DNA of 64,000 nt, from contig NZ_DS022272.1 of assembly GCF_000153705.1 (NCBI RefSeq), forward strand, positions 1,123,839-1,187,838, given 5' to 3'. Numbering within the stretch: position 1 is the stretch's first letter; each line of letters opens with the position of its first letter. The notes under the pieces were generated by a model. That model was not told where the DNA came from, did not search any database, and saw nothing but the letters and a program-made list of their open reading frames with translations. The stretch is from Fulvimarina pelagi HTCC2506. GTDB lineage: Bacteria; Pseudomonadota; Alphaproteobacteria; Rhizobiales; Rhizobiaceae. The position numbers and the translations under genes are program-made. This document shows, piece by piece, positions 1 to 12,593 of the stretch.

Positions 1-282
1 CCGTATAGGATTGAGTGGATCTTCGGCATGTTCGTCCTGATTCTGTGTTTGTACAAACTTCCTTCAGGTGAACGGTTCATCGCTCAGGGAATGAGTGCTG
101 TCTATGTCATCGGTTCCTGTTTGATCCTCGTTCTTGGTGCCAATCTCATTGACGGATACGAGGTCGAGGAGATGAGGGAATTAGCGATATGCGTTTCTCT
201 ATTTGCTTATTCCCTCTGGCTGGCGAACGGGGTGAAAGCGCGGAGCGAACGACCAGAACCTGATGAAGCTCTGAGGTCTTGA
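1..282 (+). CDS. Hypothetical small membrane protein, possibly truncated at the window edge
   Basis: The frame is open to the window edge, so the gene may begin outside; the first internal ATG is at 28 (84 residues from there). Two hydrophobic stretches, about residues 2-10 and 22-38 counted from that ATG, and a third around 50-64 suggest a small inner-membrane protein with a charged C-terminus. I do not recognise the family. It lies before the str operon, in the place where rhizobial genomes often have an unrelated gene between rpoC and rpsL. Function is unknown. Confidence 0.5.
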   Translation, partial: PYRIEWIFGMFVLILCLYKLPSGERFIAQGMSAVYVIGSCLILVLGANLIDGYEVEEMRELAICVSLFAYSLWLANGVKARSERPEPDEALRS

Positions 283-630
283 AAGCCGAACACCTGTCGG
301 TTCAGTTGGATGCCCGTGAGGGCAGCGTCAGCCCCAAAGAGTGGAGATCTCAGGCGAGGCACGACAGGTCGAGGAGTTAGCGAGGCGGACGAGTTCCGAA
401 ACCCGGATCGGATGCTGACCGTAGATTCGGTCAGCTGCCCAGCGCGCTAAATCTATAGCGCTCCTTTCAGGCGTTGCGAGGCCGCGCGGCGGCAAGATGT
501 TGGCGTCTTTCTCGCGCGATCGCACTACTGAAGGAGCTCTGGAAAACGAGGAACTCCACAGTCGAGCCTTCAATGGGAACTCGACACGAAGCTTCGTTTC
601 ATGGTCGGGAAAACCCCATGCTTCGGAGGG

Positions 631-659
631 TTGACGCGATGCAGCCAAGTCGTTAAGTA
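631..659 (+). promoter_or_regulatory. Candidate str operon promoter
   Basis: TTGACG at 631-636 is followed after 17 nt by TAAGTA at 654-659. The -35 box is near consensus and the -10 box is weak. It is the best match I found upstream of rpsL, and it is not proven. Confidence 0.35.
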
Positions 660-802
660 GCCCGCAACCAAGCCGATGTGAGGCCGAATCTTTCCCTGGA
701 CGCCACGTCCGGGAGCCTTGGTTGCCTCAAACAAGGTTTGATCAACGAGACGAAAATCTCTGGTGCACGATCGTTTCAATCGAAGCGATCCTCTGGTTTT
801 CG

Positions 803-927
803 ACCGAGCGCCTTTCCCAACCTTTCGGGAATTGGGCTGCTCGGTTTCGCGCATGACGATGGAGCGGCCATTCGGATCGTATCTCGTCGGCCGCACAGGA
901 TTTGGTTCGTTCCGGTCACGGGAACGA
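803..927 (+). promoter_or_regulatory. Structured leader upstream of rpsL
   Basis: ACCGAGC at 803-809 pairs with GCTCGGT at 839-845, and inside it CCCAA at 816-820 pairs with TTGGG at 832-836. A second hairpin pairs TCGTTCC at 907-913 with GGAACGA at 921-927, ending about 13 nt before the purine-rich ribosome binding site (about 940-947) of rpsL. The position suits translational feedback by S12 or S7. No named leader family was recognised. Confidence 0.35.
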
Positions 928-953
928 GGGAAAGAGTTAAGGGGAAGGCCCAA

Positions 954-1325
954 ATGCCGACCATCAACCAGCTGATCCGCAAGCCGCGTATTCGGCCTGC
1001 CGAGCGAAACACGGTGCCGGCGCTCGAAGCCAACCCGCAGAAGCGGGGCGTCTGCACCCGCGTCTACACGACGACCCCGAAGAAGCCGAACTCGGCGCTG
1101 CGTAAGGTCGCCAAGGTCCGTCTCGTAAACGGCTACGAAGTCATCGGCTACATTCCGGGCGAGGGGCATAACCTTCAGGAGCACTCGGTGGTCATGATCC
1201 GCGGCGGACGCGTGAAGGACTTGCCGGGCGTTCGCTATCATATCATCCGCGGTGTTCTGGATACCCAGGGCGTCAAGAACCGCAAGCAGCGCCGTTCGAA
1301 GTACGGCGCGAAGCGTCCGAAGTAA
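954..1325 (+). CDS. rpsL: 30S ribosomal protein S12
   Basis: S12 sits at the decoding centre of the 30S subunit. The protein has the usual 123 residues when started at the ATG at 954, which follows a GGGGAAGG ribosome binding site; the frame stays open further upstream but that part has no family similarity. Lys43 (in [11 protein letters not shown]) and Lys88 (in [10 protein letters not shown]) are the residues found in streptomycin-sensitive strains. It is the first gene of the str operon and rpsG follows after 34 nt. Confidence 0.98.
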   Translation: MPTINQLIRKPRIRPAERNTVPALEANPQKRGVCTRVYTTTPKKPNSALRKVAKVRLVNGYEVIGYIPGEGHNLQEHSVVMIRGGRVKDLPGVRYHIIRGVLDTQGVKNRKQRRSKYGAKRPK

Positions 1326-1359
1326 TCCCGCGCAACCATTGAAGACGAAGAGCAACTGA

Positions 1360-1830
1360 ATGTCCCGTCGCCATAGCGCCGAAAAGAGAGAGATCAATCC
1401 GGACCCGAAGTTCGGCGATCTCGTCGTGTCGAAGTTCATGAACGCCGTGATGTACGACGGCAAAAAGTCCGTCGCAGAGCGCATCGTCTACGGCGCGTTC
1501 GATACGGTTCAGGAAAAGACTCGCCAGGAGCCTGTCGCGATTTTCCACCAAGCGCTTGAGAACATCGCGCCGCACGTGGAGGTTCGCTCACGCCGCGTCG
1601 GCGGTGCCACCTATCAGGTCCCGGTCGATGTCCGTCCCGAACGCCGTCAGGCTCTCGCAATCCGCTGGCTGATAACGGCCGCGCGTAATCGCAACGAGAC
1701 GACCATGGTCGATCGTCTGTCGGGTGAACTGATGGACGCTGCCAACAACCGCGGTACTGCCGTGAAGAAGCGCGAAGACACGCATCGCATGGCCGATGCC
1801 AACCGCGCCTTCTCGCACTACCGCTGGTAA
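1360..1830 (+). CDS. rpsG: 30S ribosomal protein S7
   Basis: S7 is a primary 16S rRNA binding protein that organises the 30S head. The 156-residue length is standard and the N-terminus [20 protein letters not shown] is typical of alphaproteobacteria. It lies between rpsL and fusA in the conserved str order, 30 nt before fusA. In E. coli S7 represses its own operon, so the structured leader upstream of rpsL may be relevant; that is inference. Confidence 0.98.
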   Translation: MSRRHSAEKREINPDPKFGDLVVSKFMNAVMYDGKKSVAERIVYGAFDTVQEKTRQEPVAIFHQALENIAPHVEVRSRRVGGATYQVPVDVRPERRQALAIRWLITAARNRNETTMVDRLSGELMDAANNRGTAVKKREDTHRMADANRAFSHYRW

Positions 1831-1860
1831 ATTTCGCTTCGAATTCGAGAGACGAGCCCT

Positions 1861-3951
<2,091 letters not shown>

Positions 3952-4011
3952 TCTTTCGTGAAACCAATCCGGCTCTGATGAGCCAACTCATTAAGTGAAT
4001 GGAGTGCCAGG

Positions 4012-5187
<1,176 letters not shown>

Positions 5188-5205
5188 GCGACAATTGAAG
5201 GTGGG

Positions 5206-5236
5206 CGCGCCCCGGCCATAGCGGGGCGCGTTTTTT
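5206..5236 (+). terminator. Rho-independent terminator after tuf
   Basis: CGCGCCCCG at 5206-5214 pairs perfectly with CGGGGCGCG at 5222-5230 around a 7-nt loop, followed by six Ts. It lies 19 nt after the tuf stop and separates the str operon from the S10 operon. Confidence 0.9.
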
Positions 5237-5240
5237 CTTG

Positions 5241-5285
5241 GCCTTCGTCGACGAAGGCAGGCGGCCCGGCCGCCATTCGAATGGC
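5241..5285. repeat. Run of three adjacent palindromes before rpsJ
   Basis: A perfect 18-nt palindrome GCCTTCGTCGACGAAGGC lies at 5241-5258. GGCGGC-CCG-GCCGCC follows at 5260-5274, and a perfect 14-nt palindrome GCCATTCGAATGGC at 5272-5285. They fill the space between the tuf terminator and rpsJ, where the S10 promoter must lie. They could be an operator, a leader structure or both. Confidence 0.6.
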
Positions 5286-5351
5286 TGACAAGAAGACAAA
5301 ACGTTCGGAAAGCGCCGGTGGACCGGAAGGCTCCGACAGAGGACGAATGAA

Positions 5352-5660
5352 ATGAACGGCCAGAATATCCGCATCCGCCTCAAGGCGTTCGACCACCGGG
5401 TTCTCGACGCTTCGACGCGCGAGATCGTCTCGACCGCCAAGCGGACTGGTGCGAACGTTCGCGGACCGATCCCGCTCCCGACGCGGATCGAGAAGTTTAC
5501 CGTGAACCGGTCGCCGCACATCGATAAGAAGTCGCGCGAACAGTTCGAGATGCGCACCCACAAGCGTCTGCTCGACATCGTCGACCCGACGCCGCAGACG
5601 GTCGATGCGCTGATGAAGCTCGACCTCGCCGCCGGCGTCGATGTCGAGATCAAGCTCTGA
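5352..5660 (+). CDS. rpsJ: 30S ribosomal protein S10
   Basis: S10 is part of the 30S head and also serves as NusE in transcription antitermination. The 102-residue protein has the family core from [11 protein letters not shown] to the C-terminal VDVEIKL. It is the first gene of the S10 operon and starts 115 nt after the tuf terminator stem. A ribosome binding site AGAGGA lies just before the ATG. rplC follows after 25 nt. Confidence 0.98.
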   Translation: MNGQNIRIRLKAFDHRVLDASTREIVSTAKRTGANVRGPIPLPTRIEKFTVNRSPHIDKKSREQFEMRTHKRLLDIVDPTPQTVDALMKLDLAAGVDVEIKL

Positions 5661-5685
5661 TTCGAGCGGGGAAGGAATGAGACCC

Positions 5686-6411
5686 ATGCGTTCAGGAGTG
5701 ATCGCTCAGAAGGTCGGGATGACCCGCATCTACACGGATGCCGGAGAACACGTCCCGGTCACCGTCCTGAAGGTCGAGAACCTGCAGGTCGTCGGTCAGC
5801 GGACCCAGGACAAGAACGGCTACACCGCCGTTCAGGTCGGGGCTGGCCTCGCCAAGGTGAAGAACACCTCCAAGGCTATGCGCGGCGTCTTCGCGCAGGC
5901 CAAGGTCGAGCCGAAGCGCAAACTCGTCGAGTTCCGCGTCACGGAAGACAACATGATCGACATCGGTGCCGAAATCACCGCCGATCACTTCGTCGAAGGC
6001 CAGATGGTCGACGTGACGGGCACCTCAATCGGCAAGGGCTTCGCCGGTGCCATGAAGCGTCACAATTTCGGCGGCATGCGCGCCACCCACGGTGTTTCGA
6101 TCTCGCACCGTGCTCACGGTTCGACCGGTCAGAACCAGGACCCCGGCAAGGTGTTCAAGGGCAAGAAGATGGCCGGCCATATGGGTCAGGAGCGCGTGAC
6201 CACGCAGAACCTGCAGATCGTGCGCACCGACGCCGAGAAGGGTCTGATCCTGGTTCGCGGCGCGGTTCCGGGCGCCAAGGGCGGCTGGATCGAAATCCGC
6301 GACGCCGTGAAGGCCTCGCTGCCTGACAACGCGCCGAAGCCCGCCGCCCTGCGCGGTGCCGGCTCGCACGGCGCCAACGAAGAAGCGGCCGCCGCCGAGG
6401 GAGCGGAATAA
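5686..6411 (+). CDS. rplC: 50S ribosomal protein L3
   Basis: L3 binds 23S rRNA early in 50S assembly and reaches towards the peptidyl transferase centre. I chose the ATG at 5686 ([16 protein letters not shown]), which gives 241 residues and good spacing from GGAAGGA at 5670-5676; an ATG at 5677 is too close to that site and an upstream ATG at 5641 lies inside rpsJ. The stop overlaps the rplD start by one base (TAATG), which indicates translational coupling. Confidence 0.96.
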   Translation: MRSGVIAQKVGMTRIYTDAGEHVPVTVLKVENLQVVGQRTQDKNGYTAVQVGAGLAKVKNTSKAMRGVFAQAKVEPKRKLVEFRVTEDNMIDIGAEITADHFVEGQMVDVTGTSIGKGFAGAMKRHNFGGMRATHGVSISHRAHGSTGQNQDPGKVFKGKKMAGHMGQERVTTQNLQIVRTDAEKGLILVRGAVPGAKGGWIEIRDAVKASLPDNAPKPAALRGAGSHGANEEAAAAEGAE

Positions 6412-7031
6412 TGGACGTCACGATCAAGAAACTCGACGGCGCCGACGCCGGCACCGTAACCTTGTCCGAGGCGATCTTCGGTCTCGACCCGCGTCAGGAC
6501 ATCCTGCATCGCATGGTGCGCTACCAGCTCGCCAAGCGCCAGCAGGGCACCCATTCGACCCTCGGTCGCTCGGATGTCGCCCGTACCGGCGCTAAGATGT
6601 ACCGCCAGAAGGGTACGGGCCGCGCCCGTCACTCGACGGCCAAGGCTCCGCAGTTCCGCGGCGGTGGTATCGCGCACGGCCCAACGCCGCGCAGCCATGC
6701 GATCGACCTGCCGAAGAAGCTCCGCGCCCTCGCGCTGAAGCATGCGCTTTCGGCCAAGGCGAAGTCCGGCGGTCTGATCGTCATCGATGAGCTCAAGGCC
6801 GACGAGGGCAAGACCAAGTCGATGGTGAAGAGCTTTGCCGGTCTTGGCATCGAGAACGCCCTGATCATCGGCGGCAGCGAGCTCGACCAGAACTTCGCAC
6901 GCGCCTCGCGCAACATCGCGAAGATCGACGTCCTGCCGGTTCAGGGCATCAATGTTTACGACATCCTTCGTCGCCAGACGCTCGTTCTGTCGAAGTCGGC
7001 CGTCGAAGCTCTCGAGGAGCGTTTCAAATGA
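6411..7031 (+). CDS. rplD: 50S ribosomal protein L4
   Basis: L4 (206 residues) binds 23S rRNA and lines the exit tunnel; the basic loop with the [12 protein letters not shown] motif near residue 65 reaches into the tunnel. In gammaproteobacteria L4 also represses the S10 operon. Its start overlaps the rplC stop by one base and its stop overlaps the rplW start (ATGA), so the three genes are coupled. Confidence 0.97.
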   Translation: MDVTIKKLDGADAGTVTLSEAIFGLDPRQDILHRMVRYQLAKRQQGTHSTLGRSDVARTGAKMYRQKGTGRARHSTAKAPQFRGGGIAHGPTPRSHAIDLPKKLRALALKHALSAKAKSGGLIVIDELKADEGKTKSMVKSFAGLGIENALIIGGSELDQNFARASRNIAKIDVLPVQGINVYDILRRQTLVLSKSAVEALEERFK

Positions 7032-7321
7032 GCGACGTTCGCCACTACGACGTCATCACCGCGCCGGTGATCACCGAGAAGTCGACGCTTCTGTCCGAAA
7101 AGAACCAGGTCGTCTTCAACGTTCCGAAGACCGCGACCAAGCCGCAGATCAAGGCTGCGGTCGAGGCCCTGTTCGAGGTGAAGGTCGAGGACGTGAACAC
7201 CCTGATCCGCAAGGGCAAGGTGAAGCGCTTCCGCGGCCGCATCGGCAAGCAGAGCGATCAGAAGAAAGCCATCGTGACCCTGGCCGAAGGTCAGTCGATC
7301 GATGTCTCGACCGGTCTTTGA
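7028..7321 (+). CDS. rplW: 50S ribosomal protein L23
   Basis: L23 lies at the tunnel exit and is the docking site for trigger factor and the signal recognition particle. The 97-residue protein has the usual ITEKST motif near residue 14 and the [19 protein letters not shown] segment. It starts within the rplD stop (ATGA overlap) and is followed 27 nt later by rplB. Confidence 0.97.
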   Translation: MSDVRHYDVITAPVITEKSTLLSEKNQVVFNVPKTATKPQIKAAVEALFEVKVEDVNTLIRKGKVKRFRGRIGKQSDQKKAIVTLAEGQSIDVSTGL

Positions 7322-7348
7322 TCGCGTAAGGACCGGAGGAACAGCATC

Positions 7349-8185
7349 ATGGCACTGAAGAATTTCAAACCGACAACGTCGAGCCAGCGTACGCTGGTCA
7401 TCGTCGATCGCTCGGGCCTGTGGAAGGGCAAGCCGGTCAAGCATCTGACCGAAGGCCTTACCGGAAGCGGCGGTCGCAACAACACCGGCCGCATCACGGC
7501 CCGCTATCAGGGCGGCGGTCATAAGCGGACCTATCGCAAGATCGACTTCAAACGTCGCAAGCTCGACATGACAGCGACAGTGGAGCGGCTCGAATACGAT
7601 CCGAACCGCACCGCCTTCATCGCGTTGATCCGCTACGAGGACGGAGAGGTCTCCTACATCCTCGCCCCGCAGCGCCTCGGCGTCGGTGATCACGTCGTTT
7701 CCGGCAAGTCCGGGGTCGACGTGAAGCCCGGCAATGCGATGCCGCTCTCGGCAATGCCGGTTGGCACGATCGTCCACAATGTCGAGATGAAGCCGGAAAA
7801 GGGCGGTCAGATCGCCCGCTCGGCTGGCGCCTATGCGCAGCTCGTCGGCCGCGATCCGTCGATGGCGATCTTGCGGCTCAATTCCGGTGAGCAGCGCCTC
7901 GTTCCGTCGTCCTGTTTTGCGACGGTCGGCGCGGTCTCCAATCCGGACCATGCGAATATTAGCCTCGGCAAGGCTGGCCGTAAGCGTTGGCTCGGCAAGC
8001 GCCCGCATGTTCGCGGCGTCGTCATGAACCCGGTCGACCATCCGCACGGCGGTGGTGAAGGCCGCACCTCGGGCGGCCGTCATCCGGTCTCGCCCTGGGG
8101 CAAGCCGACCAAGGGCAAGCGGACGCGTTCGAACAAGGCGACCGACAAGTTCATCATGCGCTCGCGCCACCAGCGGAAGAAATAA
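7349..8185 (+). CDS. rplB: 50S ribosomal protein L2
   Basis: L2 is needed for subunit association and peptidyl transfer. The 278-residue protein has the C-terminal [20 protein letters not shown] motif, which includes the conserved histidine near the peptidyl transferase centre, and a Lys/Arg-rich tail. A GGAGGA ribosome binding site precedes the ATG. rpsS begins 12 nt downstream. Confidence 0.98.
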   Translation: MALKNFKPTTSSQRTLVIVDRSGLWKGKPVKHLTEGLTGSGGRNNTGRITARYQGGGHKRTYRKIDFKRRKLDMTATVERLEYDPNRTAFIALIRYEDGEVSYILAPQRLGVGDHVVSGKSGVDVKPGNAMPLSAMPVGTIVHNVEMKPEKGGQIARSAGAYAQLVGRDPSMAILRLNSGEQRLVPSSCFATVGAVSNPDHANISLGKAGRKRWLGKRPHVRGVVMNPVDHPHGGGEGRTSGGRHPVSPWGKPTKGKRTRSNKATDKFIMRSRHQRKK

Positions 8186-8197
8186 GGGAATTTTCGA

Positions 8198-8476
8198 ATG
8201 ACACGTTCCGTCTGGAAAGGCCCGTTCGTCGACGGATACCTTCTCAAGAAGGCCGAGAAGTCGCGCGAGAGCGGCCGCAACGACGTTATCAAGATCTGGA
8301 GCCGTCGCTCCACCATCCTGCCGCAGTTCGTCGGTCTTACCTTCGGCGTCTACAACGGCAACAAGCACATTCCGGTTTCGGTCAGCGAGGACATGGTCGG
8401 GCACAAGTTCGGCGAGTTCTCCCCGACACGGACCTATTACGGCCACGGCGCCGACAAGAAGGCGAAGAGGAAGTAA
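8198..8476 (+). CDS. rpsS: 30S ribosomal protein S19
   Basis: S19 binds 16S rRNA with S13 in the 30S head near the A-site tRNA. The 92-residue protein starts [20 protein letters not shown] and contains the conserved [16 protein letters not shown] stretch. It is spaced 12 nt from rplB and 3 nt from rplV. Confidence 0.98.
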   Translation: MTRSVWKGPFVDGYLLKKAEKSRESGRNDVIKIWSRRSTILPQFVGLTFGVYNGNKHIPVSVSEDMVGHKFGEFSPTRTYYGHGADKKAKRK

Positions 8477-8479
8477 ATC

Positions 8480-8869
8480 ATGGGCAAGGCGAAAGCCGAG
8501 CGTCGGCTCAAGGACAACGAAGCGAAAGCCGTTGCCCGTACGATCCGGGTCAGTCCGCAGAAGCTCAACCTCGTCGCCGCGATGATCCGCGGCAAGAAGG
8601 TGGACCGGGCTCTCGCCGATCTGACCTTCTCGCGCAAGCGTATTTCCGAGACGGTCAAAAAGACCCTTGAAAGCGCGATCGCGAACGCAGAAAACAACCA
8701 CGACCTCGACGTCGATTCGCTGTTCGTCGCCGAGGCTTACGTCGGCAAATCGATCACGATGAAGCGCTTCCACGCCCGTGGCCGCGGTCGCGCGAGCCGG
8801 GTGGAGAAGCCGTTCTCGCATCTGACGATAGTCGTGCGTGAGGTCGAAGAACTCGAGGAGGCCGCGTAA
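8480..8869 (+). CDS. rplV: 50S ribosomal protein L22
   Basis: L22 contacts all domains of 23S rRNA, and its beta-hairpin lines the exit tunnel where macrolides bind. The 129-residue length is usual; the hairpin region with [20 protein letters not shown] lies near residues 95-114. The stop overlaps the rpsC ATG by one base (TAATG). Confidence 0.97.
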   Translation: MGKAKAERRLKDNEAKAVARTIRVSPQKLNLVAAMIRGKKVDRALADLTFSRKRISETVKKTLESAIANAENNHDLDVDSLFVAEAYVGKSITMKRFHARGRGRASRVEKPFSHLTIVVREVEELEEAA

Positions 8870-9576
8870 TGGGTCAGAAAATTAACCCGACCGGCTTTCG
8901 GCTCGGGATCAACCGCACCTGGGATAGCCGCTGGTTCGCAGATGGCCGCGAATACGGCTCGTTGCTCCACGAGGATCTGAAGATCCGCAATTTCCTGCTC
9001 GACGAACTGAAGCAGGCCGCGGTCTCCAAGATCGTCATCGAGCGCCCGCACAAGAAGTGCCGCATCTCGATCCACTCGGCCCGTCCGGGAATCGTCATCG
9101 GCAAGAAGGGCGCGGACATCGAAAAGCTTCGCAAGAAGCTGTCGACGATGACCGACGCCGAGACACACATCAACATCGTCGAGGTGCGCAAGCCCGAGAC
9201 GGATGCGGCTCTCGTCGCCCAGTCGATCGCCCAGCAGCTGGAGCGCCGCGTCGCGTTCCGCCGCGCTATGAAGCGTGCCGTCCAGTCGGCGATGCGCCTC
9301 GGCGCCGAAGGCATCCGCATCAACTGCGGTGGCCGTCTCGGCGGCGCGGAGATCGCCCGCACCGAGTGGTACCGCGAAGGCCGCGTCCCGCTGCACACCC
9401 TGCGCGCCGATGTCGACTACGGCACGGCCGAGGCCGAGACGGCCTACGGGATCTGCGGCGTCAAGGTCTGGATCTTCAAGGGCGAGATCCTCGAGCACGA
9501 TCCGATGGCCTCCGAGCGCCGTCAGGTCGAGGGCGAGGGCCAGGGTGGTGGCGGTCGTCGCCGCGAACACGCCTAA
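8869..9576 (+). CDS. rpsC: 30S ribosomal protein S3
   Basis: S3 forms part of the mRNA entry channel and helicase. The 235-residue protein starts [14 protein letters not shown], has a KH domain with the [14 protein letters not shown] motif near residues 80-93, and ends in a Gly/Arg-rich tail. It is coupled to rplV by a one-base overlap; rplP starts 26 nt downstream. Confidence 0.98.
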   Translation: MGQKINPTGFRLGINRTWDSRWFADGREYGSLLHEDLKIRNFLLDELKQAAVSKIVIERPHKKCRISIHSARPGIVIGKKGADIEKLRKKLSTMTDAETHINIVEVRKPETDAALVAQSIAQQLERRVAFRRAMKRAVQSAMRLGAEGIRINCGGRLGGAEIARTEWYREGRVPLHTLRADVDYGTAEAETAYGICGVKVWIFKGEILEHDPMASERRQVEGEGQGGGGRRREHA

Positions 9577-9602
9577 GCGATTAGCATTCGGAGTTTGAGA
9601 AG

Positions 9603-10016
9603 ATGCTGCAGCCAAAGCGCACGAAATACCGGAAGGCGTTCAAGGGCCGCATTCACGGAAACGCCAAGGGCGGAACCGCGCTGAATTTCGGCGCGTACGG
9701 CCTGAAGGCGGTGGACCCCGAGCGCGTCACGGCGCGCCAGATCGAAGCGGCCCGCCGCGCGATCACCCGTCACATGAAGCGTCAGGGCCGCGTGTGGATC
9801 CGGATCTTCCCGGATCTGCCTGTGACTTCCAAGCCCACCGAAGTTCGGATGGGTAAGGGCAAGGGCTCCGTCGACTACTGGGCGGCCCGCGTTCACCCGG
9901 GTCGTATCATGTTTGAAATCGACGGCGTCGACGAACTGGTCGCGCGTGAAGCCCTGCGTCTCGGAGCCGCCAAGCTCCCGGTTCGCACGCGCTTCATCCA
10001 GCGTATCGCCGAGTAA
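9603..10016 (+). CDS. rplP: 50S ribosomal protein L16
   Basis: L16 organises the A-site tRNA binding region of the 50S subunit. The 137-residue protein has the typical [16 protein letters not shown] start and the [20 protein letters not shown] core, whose arginine is the site of hydroxylation in some bacteria. It precedes rpmC by 12 nt. Confidence 0.98.
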   Translation: MLQPKRTKYRKAFKGRIHGNAKGGTALNFGAYGLKAVDPERVTARQIEAARRAITRHMKRQGRVWIRIFPDLPVTSKPTEVRMGKGKGSVDYWAARVHPGRIMFEIDGVDELVAREALRLGAAKLPVRTRFIQRIAE

Positions 10017-10028
10017 GGAGAGTTTGAC

Positions 10029-10223
10029 GTGAAAGCTTCCGACGTCAGATCGATGACCCAGGACGAACTCACCGACGAGCTCGTAAAGCTGAAGAAGGAG
10101 CAGTTCAATCTGCGCTTCCAGCGTGCCACGGGTCAGCTCGAAAACACCGCCCGCGTGCGTCAGATCCGTCGCGACATCGCGCGGATCAAGACCATCTCCG
10201 CTCAGAAGGCGGCAGGGGCTTAA
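10029..10223 (+). CDS. rpmC: 50S ribosomal protein L29
   Basis: L29 is a small two-helix protein next to L23 at the tunnel exit. The 64-residue protein starts at a GTG ([14 protein letters not shown]) just after an AAGGAGAG ribosome binding site that overlaps the rplP stop region. The helices include [20 protein letters not shown]. rpsQ follows after 16 nt. Confidence 0.96.
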   Translation: MKASDVRSMTQDELTDELVKLKKEQFNLRFQRATGQLENTARVRQIRRDIARIKTISAQKAAGA

Positions 10224-10239
10224 GGCCTGAGGAACGAAT

Positions 10240-10488
10240 ATGCCGAAACGAATTCTGCAGGGGACCGTGGTCTCCGACAAGAACGACAAGACCGTCGTCG
10301 TCCTGGTGGAGCGTCGCTTCACCCACCCGCTCTTCAAGAAGACGGTGCGCCGGACGAAGCGCTATAAGGCGCACGACGAAACCAACCAGTTCAAGGTTGG
10401 CGACCGCGTCTCGATCGAGGAAACGCGTCCCATTTCCAGGGACAAGAACTGGATCGTCGTAACAGAAGACTCCGCAGTCGCGGGTTGA
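10240..10488 (+). CDS. rpsQ: 30S ribosomal protein S17
   Basis: S17 is a primary 16S rRNA binding protein with an OB fold. The 82-residue protein begins [21 protein letters not shown] and contains the [23 protein letters not shown] segment typical of the family. A hairpin lies in the 63-nt gap between it and rplN. Confidence 0.97.
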   Translation: MPKRILQGTVVSDKNDKTVVVLVERRFTHPLFKKTVRRTKRYKAHDETNQFKVGDRVSIEETRPISRDKNWIVVTEDSAVAG

Positions 10489-10496
10489 GTAATTTT

Positions 10497-10527
10497 CCGG
10501 GAGCGGCGTTCGTATGAGCGTTCCCGG
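10497..10527 (+). other. Intercistronic hairpin between rpsQ and rplN
   Basis: CCGGGAGCG at 10497-10505 pairs with CGTTCCCGG at 10519-10527 (nine pairs, one G-T) around a 13-nt loop. There is no T tract, so it is more likely a processing, stability or partial pausing site than a full terminator. Confidence 0.5.
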
Positions 10528-10551
10528 CAGTAGCTTATAAGGCGAGCTGAC

Positions 10552-10920
10552 ATGATTCAGATGCAAACAAACTTGGACGTGGCCGATAATTCGGGCGCCC
10601 GCCGCGTTATGTGCATCAAGGTTCTGGGCGGTTCCAAGCGCAAGTACGCTTCCGTAGGCGACGTCATCGTCGTCTCGATTAAGGAAGCGATCCCGCGCGG
10701 ACGCGTCAAGAAGGGCGATGTGGCAAAGGCGGTCGTGGTTCGCACGGCCAAGGACATCCGTCGTCCAGACGGTTCCGTCATTCGTTTCGACACGAATGCC
10801 GCCGTCCTGATCAACAACAACAAAGAGCCCATCGGCACGCGCATCTTCGGCCCGGTTCCCCGTGAACTGCGCGCCAAGAATCACATGCGCATCGTGTCGC
10901 TGGCACCTGAAGTTCTTTAA
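10552..10920 (+). CDS. rplN: 50S ribosomal protein L14
   Basis: L14 binds 23S rRNA at the subunit interface, and RsfS targets it to silence ribosomes. The 122-residue protein starts [20 protein letters not shown] and ends with the conserved [15 protein letters not shown]. It is usually the first gene of the spc segment, and rplX follows after 12 nt. Confidence 0.98.
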   Translation: MIQMQTNLDVADNSGARRVMCIKVLGGSKRKYASVGDVIVVSIKEAIPRGRVKKGDVAKAVVVRTAKDIRRPDGSVIRFDTNAAVLINNNKEPIGTRIFGPVPRELRAKNHMRIVSLAPEVL

Positions 10921-10932
10921 GGGGAGCGGACG

Positions 10933-11247
10933 ATGAACAGACTCCGTAAAGGCGACAAGGTCGTCGTGCTCGCCGGCAAGGACAAGGGCCGCTCTGGCGA
11001 GATCACCAAGATGATGCCGAAGGACGAGAAGGCTCTCGTCGGCGGGATCAACATGGTCAAGCGCCACCAGCGCCAGACCCAGAACACCGAGGCCGGTATC
11101 GTTTCGAAGGAAGCGCCGATCCATCTGTCGAACCTCGCGCTCGCCGATCCGAAGGACGGCAAGCCGACCCGCGTGGGTATCAAGGTGACCGACGAAGGAA
11201 AACGTGTTCGCTTCGCCAAGCGTTCGGGAGAAGAGATCAATGGCTGA
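10933..11247 (+). CDS. rplX: 50S ribosomal protein L24
   Basis: L24 starts 50S assembly. The 104-residue protein has an N-terminal KOW motif ([19 protein letters not shown]) near residues 5-23. It has an AGGGGAGCGG ribosome binding site just after the rplN stop. Its last codons overlap the rplE start by eight bases. Confidence 0.97.
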   Translation: MNRLRKGDKVVVLAGKDKGRSGEITKMMPKDEKALVGGINMVKRHQRQTQNTEAGIVSKEAPIHLSNLALADPKDGKPTRVGIKVTDEGKRVRFAKRSGEEING

Positions 11248-11803
11248 AGCCGCTTCCAGCTACGAGCCGCGCCTCAAGGGCGTCTATCGCGAGGAAATCC
11301 GCGGGAAGATGCAGGAGCAGTTCTCCTACAAGAACCCGATGGAAGTCCCGAAGATCGAAAAGATCGTGATCAACATGGGTGTCGGCGAAGCGACCGGCGA
11401 CTCCAAGAAGCCGTCGAATGCGGCGGAGTCGCTCGCTTTGATCGCCGGCCAGAAACCTGTTATCACCCGCGCGAAGAAATCGATCGCCGGTTTCAAGGTG
11501 CGTGAAGGTATGCCGATCGGCACCAAGGTCACGCTCCGCAAGGACCGGATGTATGAATTCCTGGATCGCCTCGTGCAGATCGCTCTGCCGCGCGTCCGGG
11601 ACTTCCGTGGACTGAACCCGAAAAGCTTCGATGGTCGTGGCAACTACGCCATGGGCATTAAGGAACACATCGTTTTCCCCGAGATCAACTACGACAAGGT
11701 CGATCAGATGTGGGGAATGGACATCATCGTCTGTACGACGGCGAAAACCGACGAGGAAGCGCGCGCCCTGTTGAAAGCGTTCAACTTCCCCTTCCGCCAG
11801 TAA
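11240..11803 (+). CDS. rplE: 50S ribosomal protein L5
   Basis: L5 binds 5S rRNA and contacts the P-site tRNA. I chose the ATG at 11240 ([19 protein letters not shown]), giving 187 residues; the frame stays open upstream inside rplX. A GGGAGAAGAG ribosome binding site lies in the rplX 3' end and the genes overlap by eight bases. The family motifs [12 protein letters not shown] and [19 protein letters not shown] are present. Confidence 0.96.
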   Translation: MAEAASSYEPRLKGVYREEIRGKMQEQFSYKNPMEVPKIEKIVINMGVGEATGDSKKPSNAAESLALIAGQKPVITRAKKSIAGFKVREGMPIGTKVTLRKDRMYEFLDRLVQIALPRVRDFRGLNPKSFDGRGNYAMGIKEHIVFPEINYDKVDQMWGMDIIVCTTAKTDEEARALLKAFNFPFRQ

Positions 11804-11827
11804 CGGCAGACGAGAAAGGATAATATC

Positions 11828-12133
11828 ATGGCCAAGAAAGGCATGATCGAGCAGAACAAGCACCGTCGTGAGATGGTCGCAAAGTATGCCGCCAAGCGCG
11901 CTGCGCTGAAGGCGATCACCAAGAATGCCGAAGCTTCGATGGAAGAGCGCTTCAAGGCACAACTCGAGTTGGCCGATTTGCCGCGCAACTCCTCGAAGAC
12001 TCGCATTCGCAATCGCTGCGAGGTTTCCGGCCGTCCGCGCGCCTACTATCGCAAGCTCAAGATGAGCCGTATCGCGCTTCGCGAACTCGGCAACAACGGC
12101 CAGATTCCCGGCCTCGTCAAGTCAAGCTGGTAA
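11828..12133 (+). CDS. rpsN: 30S ribosomal protein S14
   Basis: S14 binds the 30S head late in assembly. This 101-residue form is the long, zinc-independent type: the C-terminal region around [20 protein letters not shown] has a single cysteine rather than the four of the zinc ribbon form. It lies between rplE and rpsH, 13 nt before the latter. Confidence 0.97.
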   Translation: MAKKGMIEQNKHRREMVAKYAAKRAALKAITKNAEASMEERFKAQLELADLPRNSSKTRIRNRCEVSGRPRAYYRKLKMSRIALRELGNNGQIPGLVKSSW

Positions 12134-12146
12134 GGGAGCGTAGACC

Positions 12147-12545
12147 ATGCAGTTGTCCGATCCTCTTGGCGATATGCTGACCCGCATCCGCAATGCGCTC
12201 TTGCGCAACAAGACGAGTGTCACCACGCCGGCCTCCAAGCTGCGCGGCCGCGTGCTCGATGTCCTGAAGGCCGAGGGTTACATCCGTGGCTACACGATCA
12301 CGGAACACGGCACCGGCAAGACCGAGTTCGATATCGAGCTGAAGTACTACGAAGGGGCTCCGGTCATCCGCGAGATCGCCCGCGTCTCCAAGCCTGGCCG
12401 CCGCGTTTACGTGTCGGCCAAGACCATCCCGCAGGTCGCGAACGGCCTCGGCGTCACGGTCCTTTCGACCCCGAAGGGCGTCATGGCCGACCACTCCGCT
12501 CGCGAGCAGAACGTGGGCGGCGAGGTTCTCTGCCAGGTCCTCTAA
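12147..12545 (+). CDS. rpsH: 30S ribosomal protein S8
   Basis: S8 is a primary 16S rRNA binder, and in E. coli it is the repressor of the spc operon through a site near rplE. The 132-residue protein starts [17 protein letters not shown] and ends with the conserved [11 protein letters not shown]. rplF starts 48 nt downstream. Confidence 0.97.
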   Translation: MQLSDPLGDMLTRIRNALLRNKTSVTTPASKLRGRVLDVLKAEGYIRGYTITEHGTGKTEFDIELKYYEGAPVIREIARVSKPGRRVYVSAKTIPQVANGLGVTVLSTPKGVMADHSAREQNVGGEVLCQVL

Positions 12546-12593
12546 GGTCGCTTGGCAAGAGACGTCGCAGAGCAAACGGACAAGGTTTCGAAT

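Larger units (their letters stand above)
283..953 (+). other. Gene-free region and rpsL leader
   Basis: These 671 bases hold no convincing gene: the short frames on both strands resemble nothing I know. They do hold structure. A perfect 8-bp hairpin pairs 414-421 with 428-435. A possible promoter lies at 631-659, and two hairpins lie nearer rpsL (803-845 and 907-927). If the promoter is right, rpsL has a leader of nearly 290 nt, long enough for ribosomal-protein autoregulation. Confidence 0.5.

Noticed and set aside
328-656. Short frames on both strands in the gap before rpsL
   Set aside because: Neither has a ribosome binding site or a protein-like pattern, and the region is better explained as leader and promoter DNA.
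570-1484. Long minus-strand frame of 304 codons across rpsL
   Set aside because: It is antisense to rpsL and its leader, has no recognisable domain, and such frames are common shadows in GC-rich coding DNA.
6956-8821. Minus-strand frame of 621 codons across rplD, rplW, rplB, rpsS and rplV
   Set aside because: Its composition (rich in Arg, Asp, Leu, His) is typical of the mirror frame of ribosomal genes; it matches no family.
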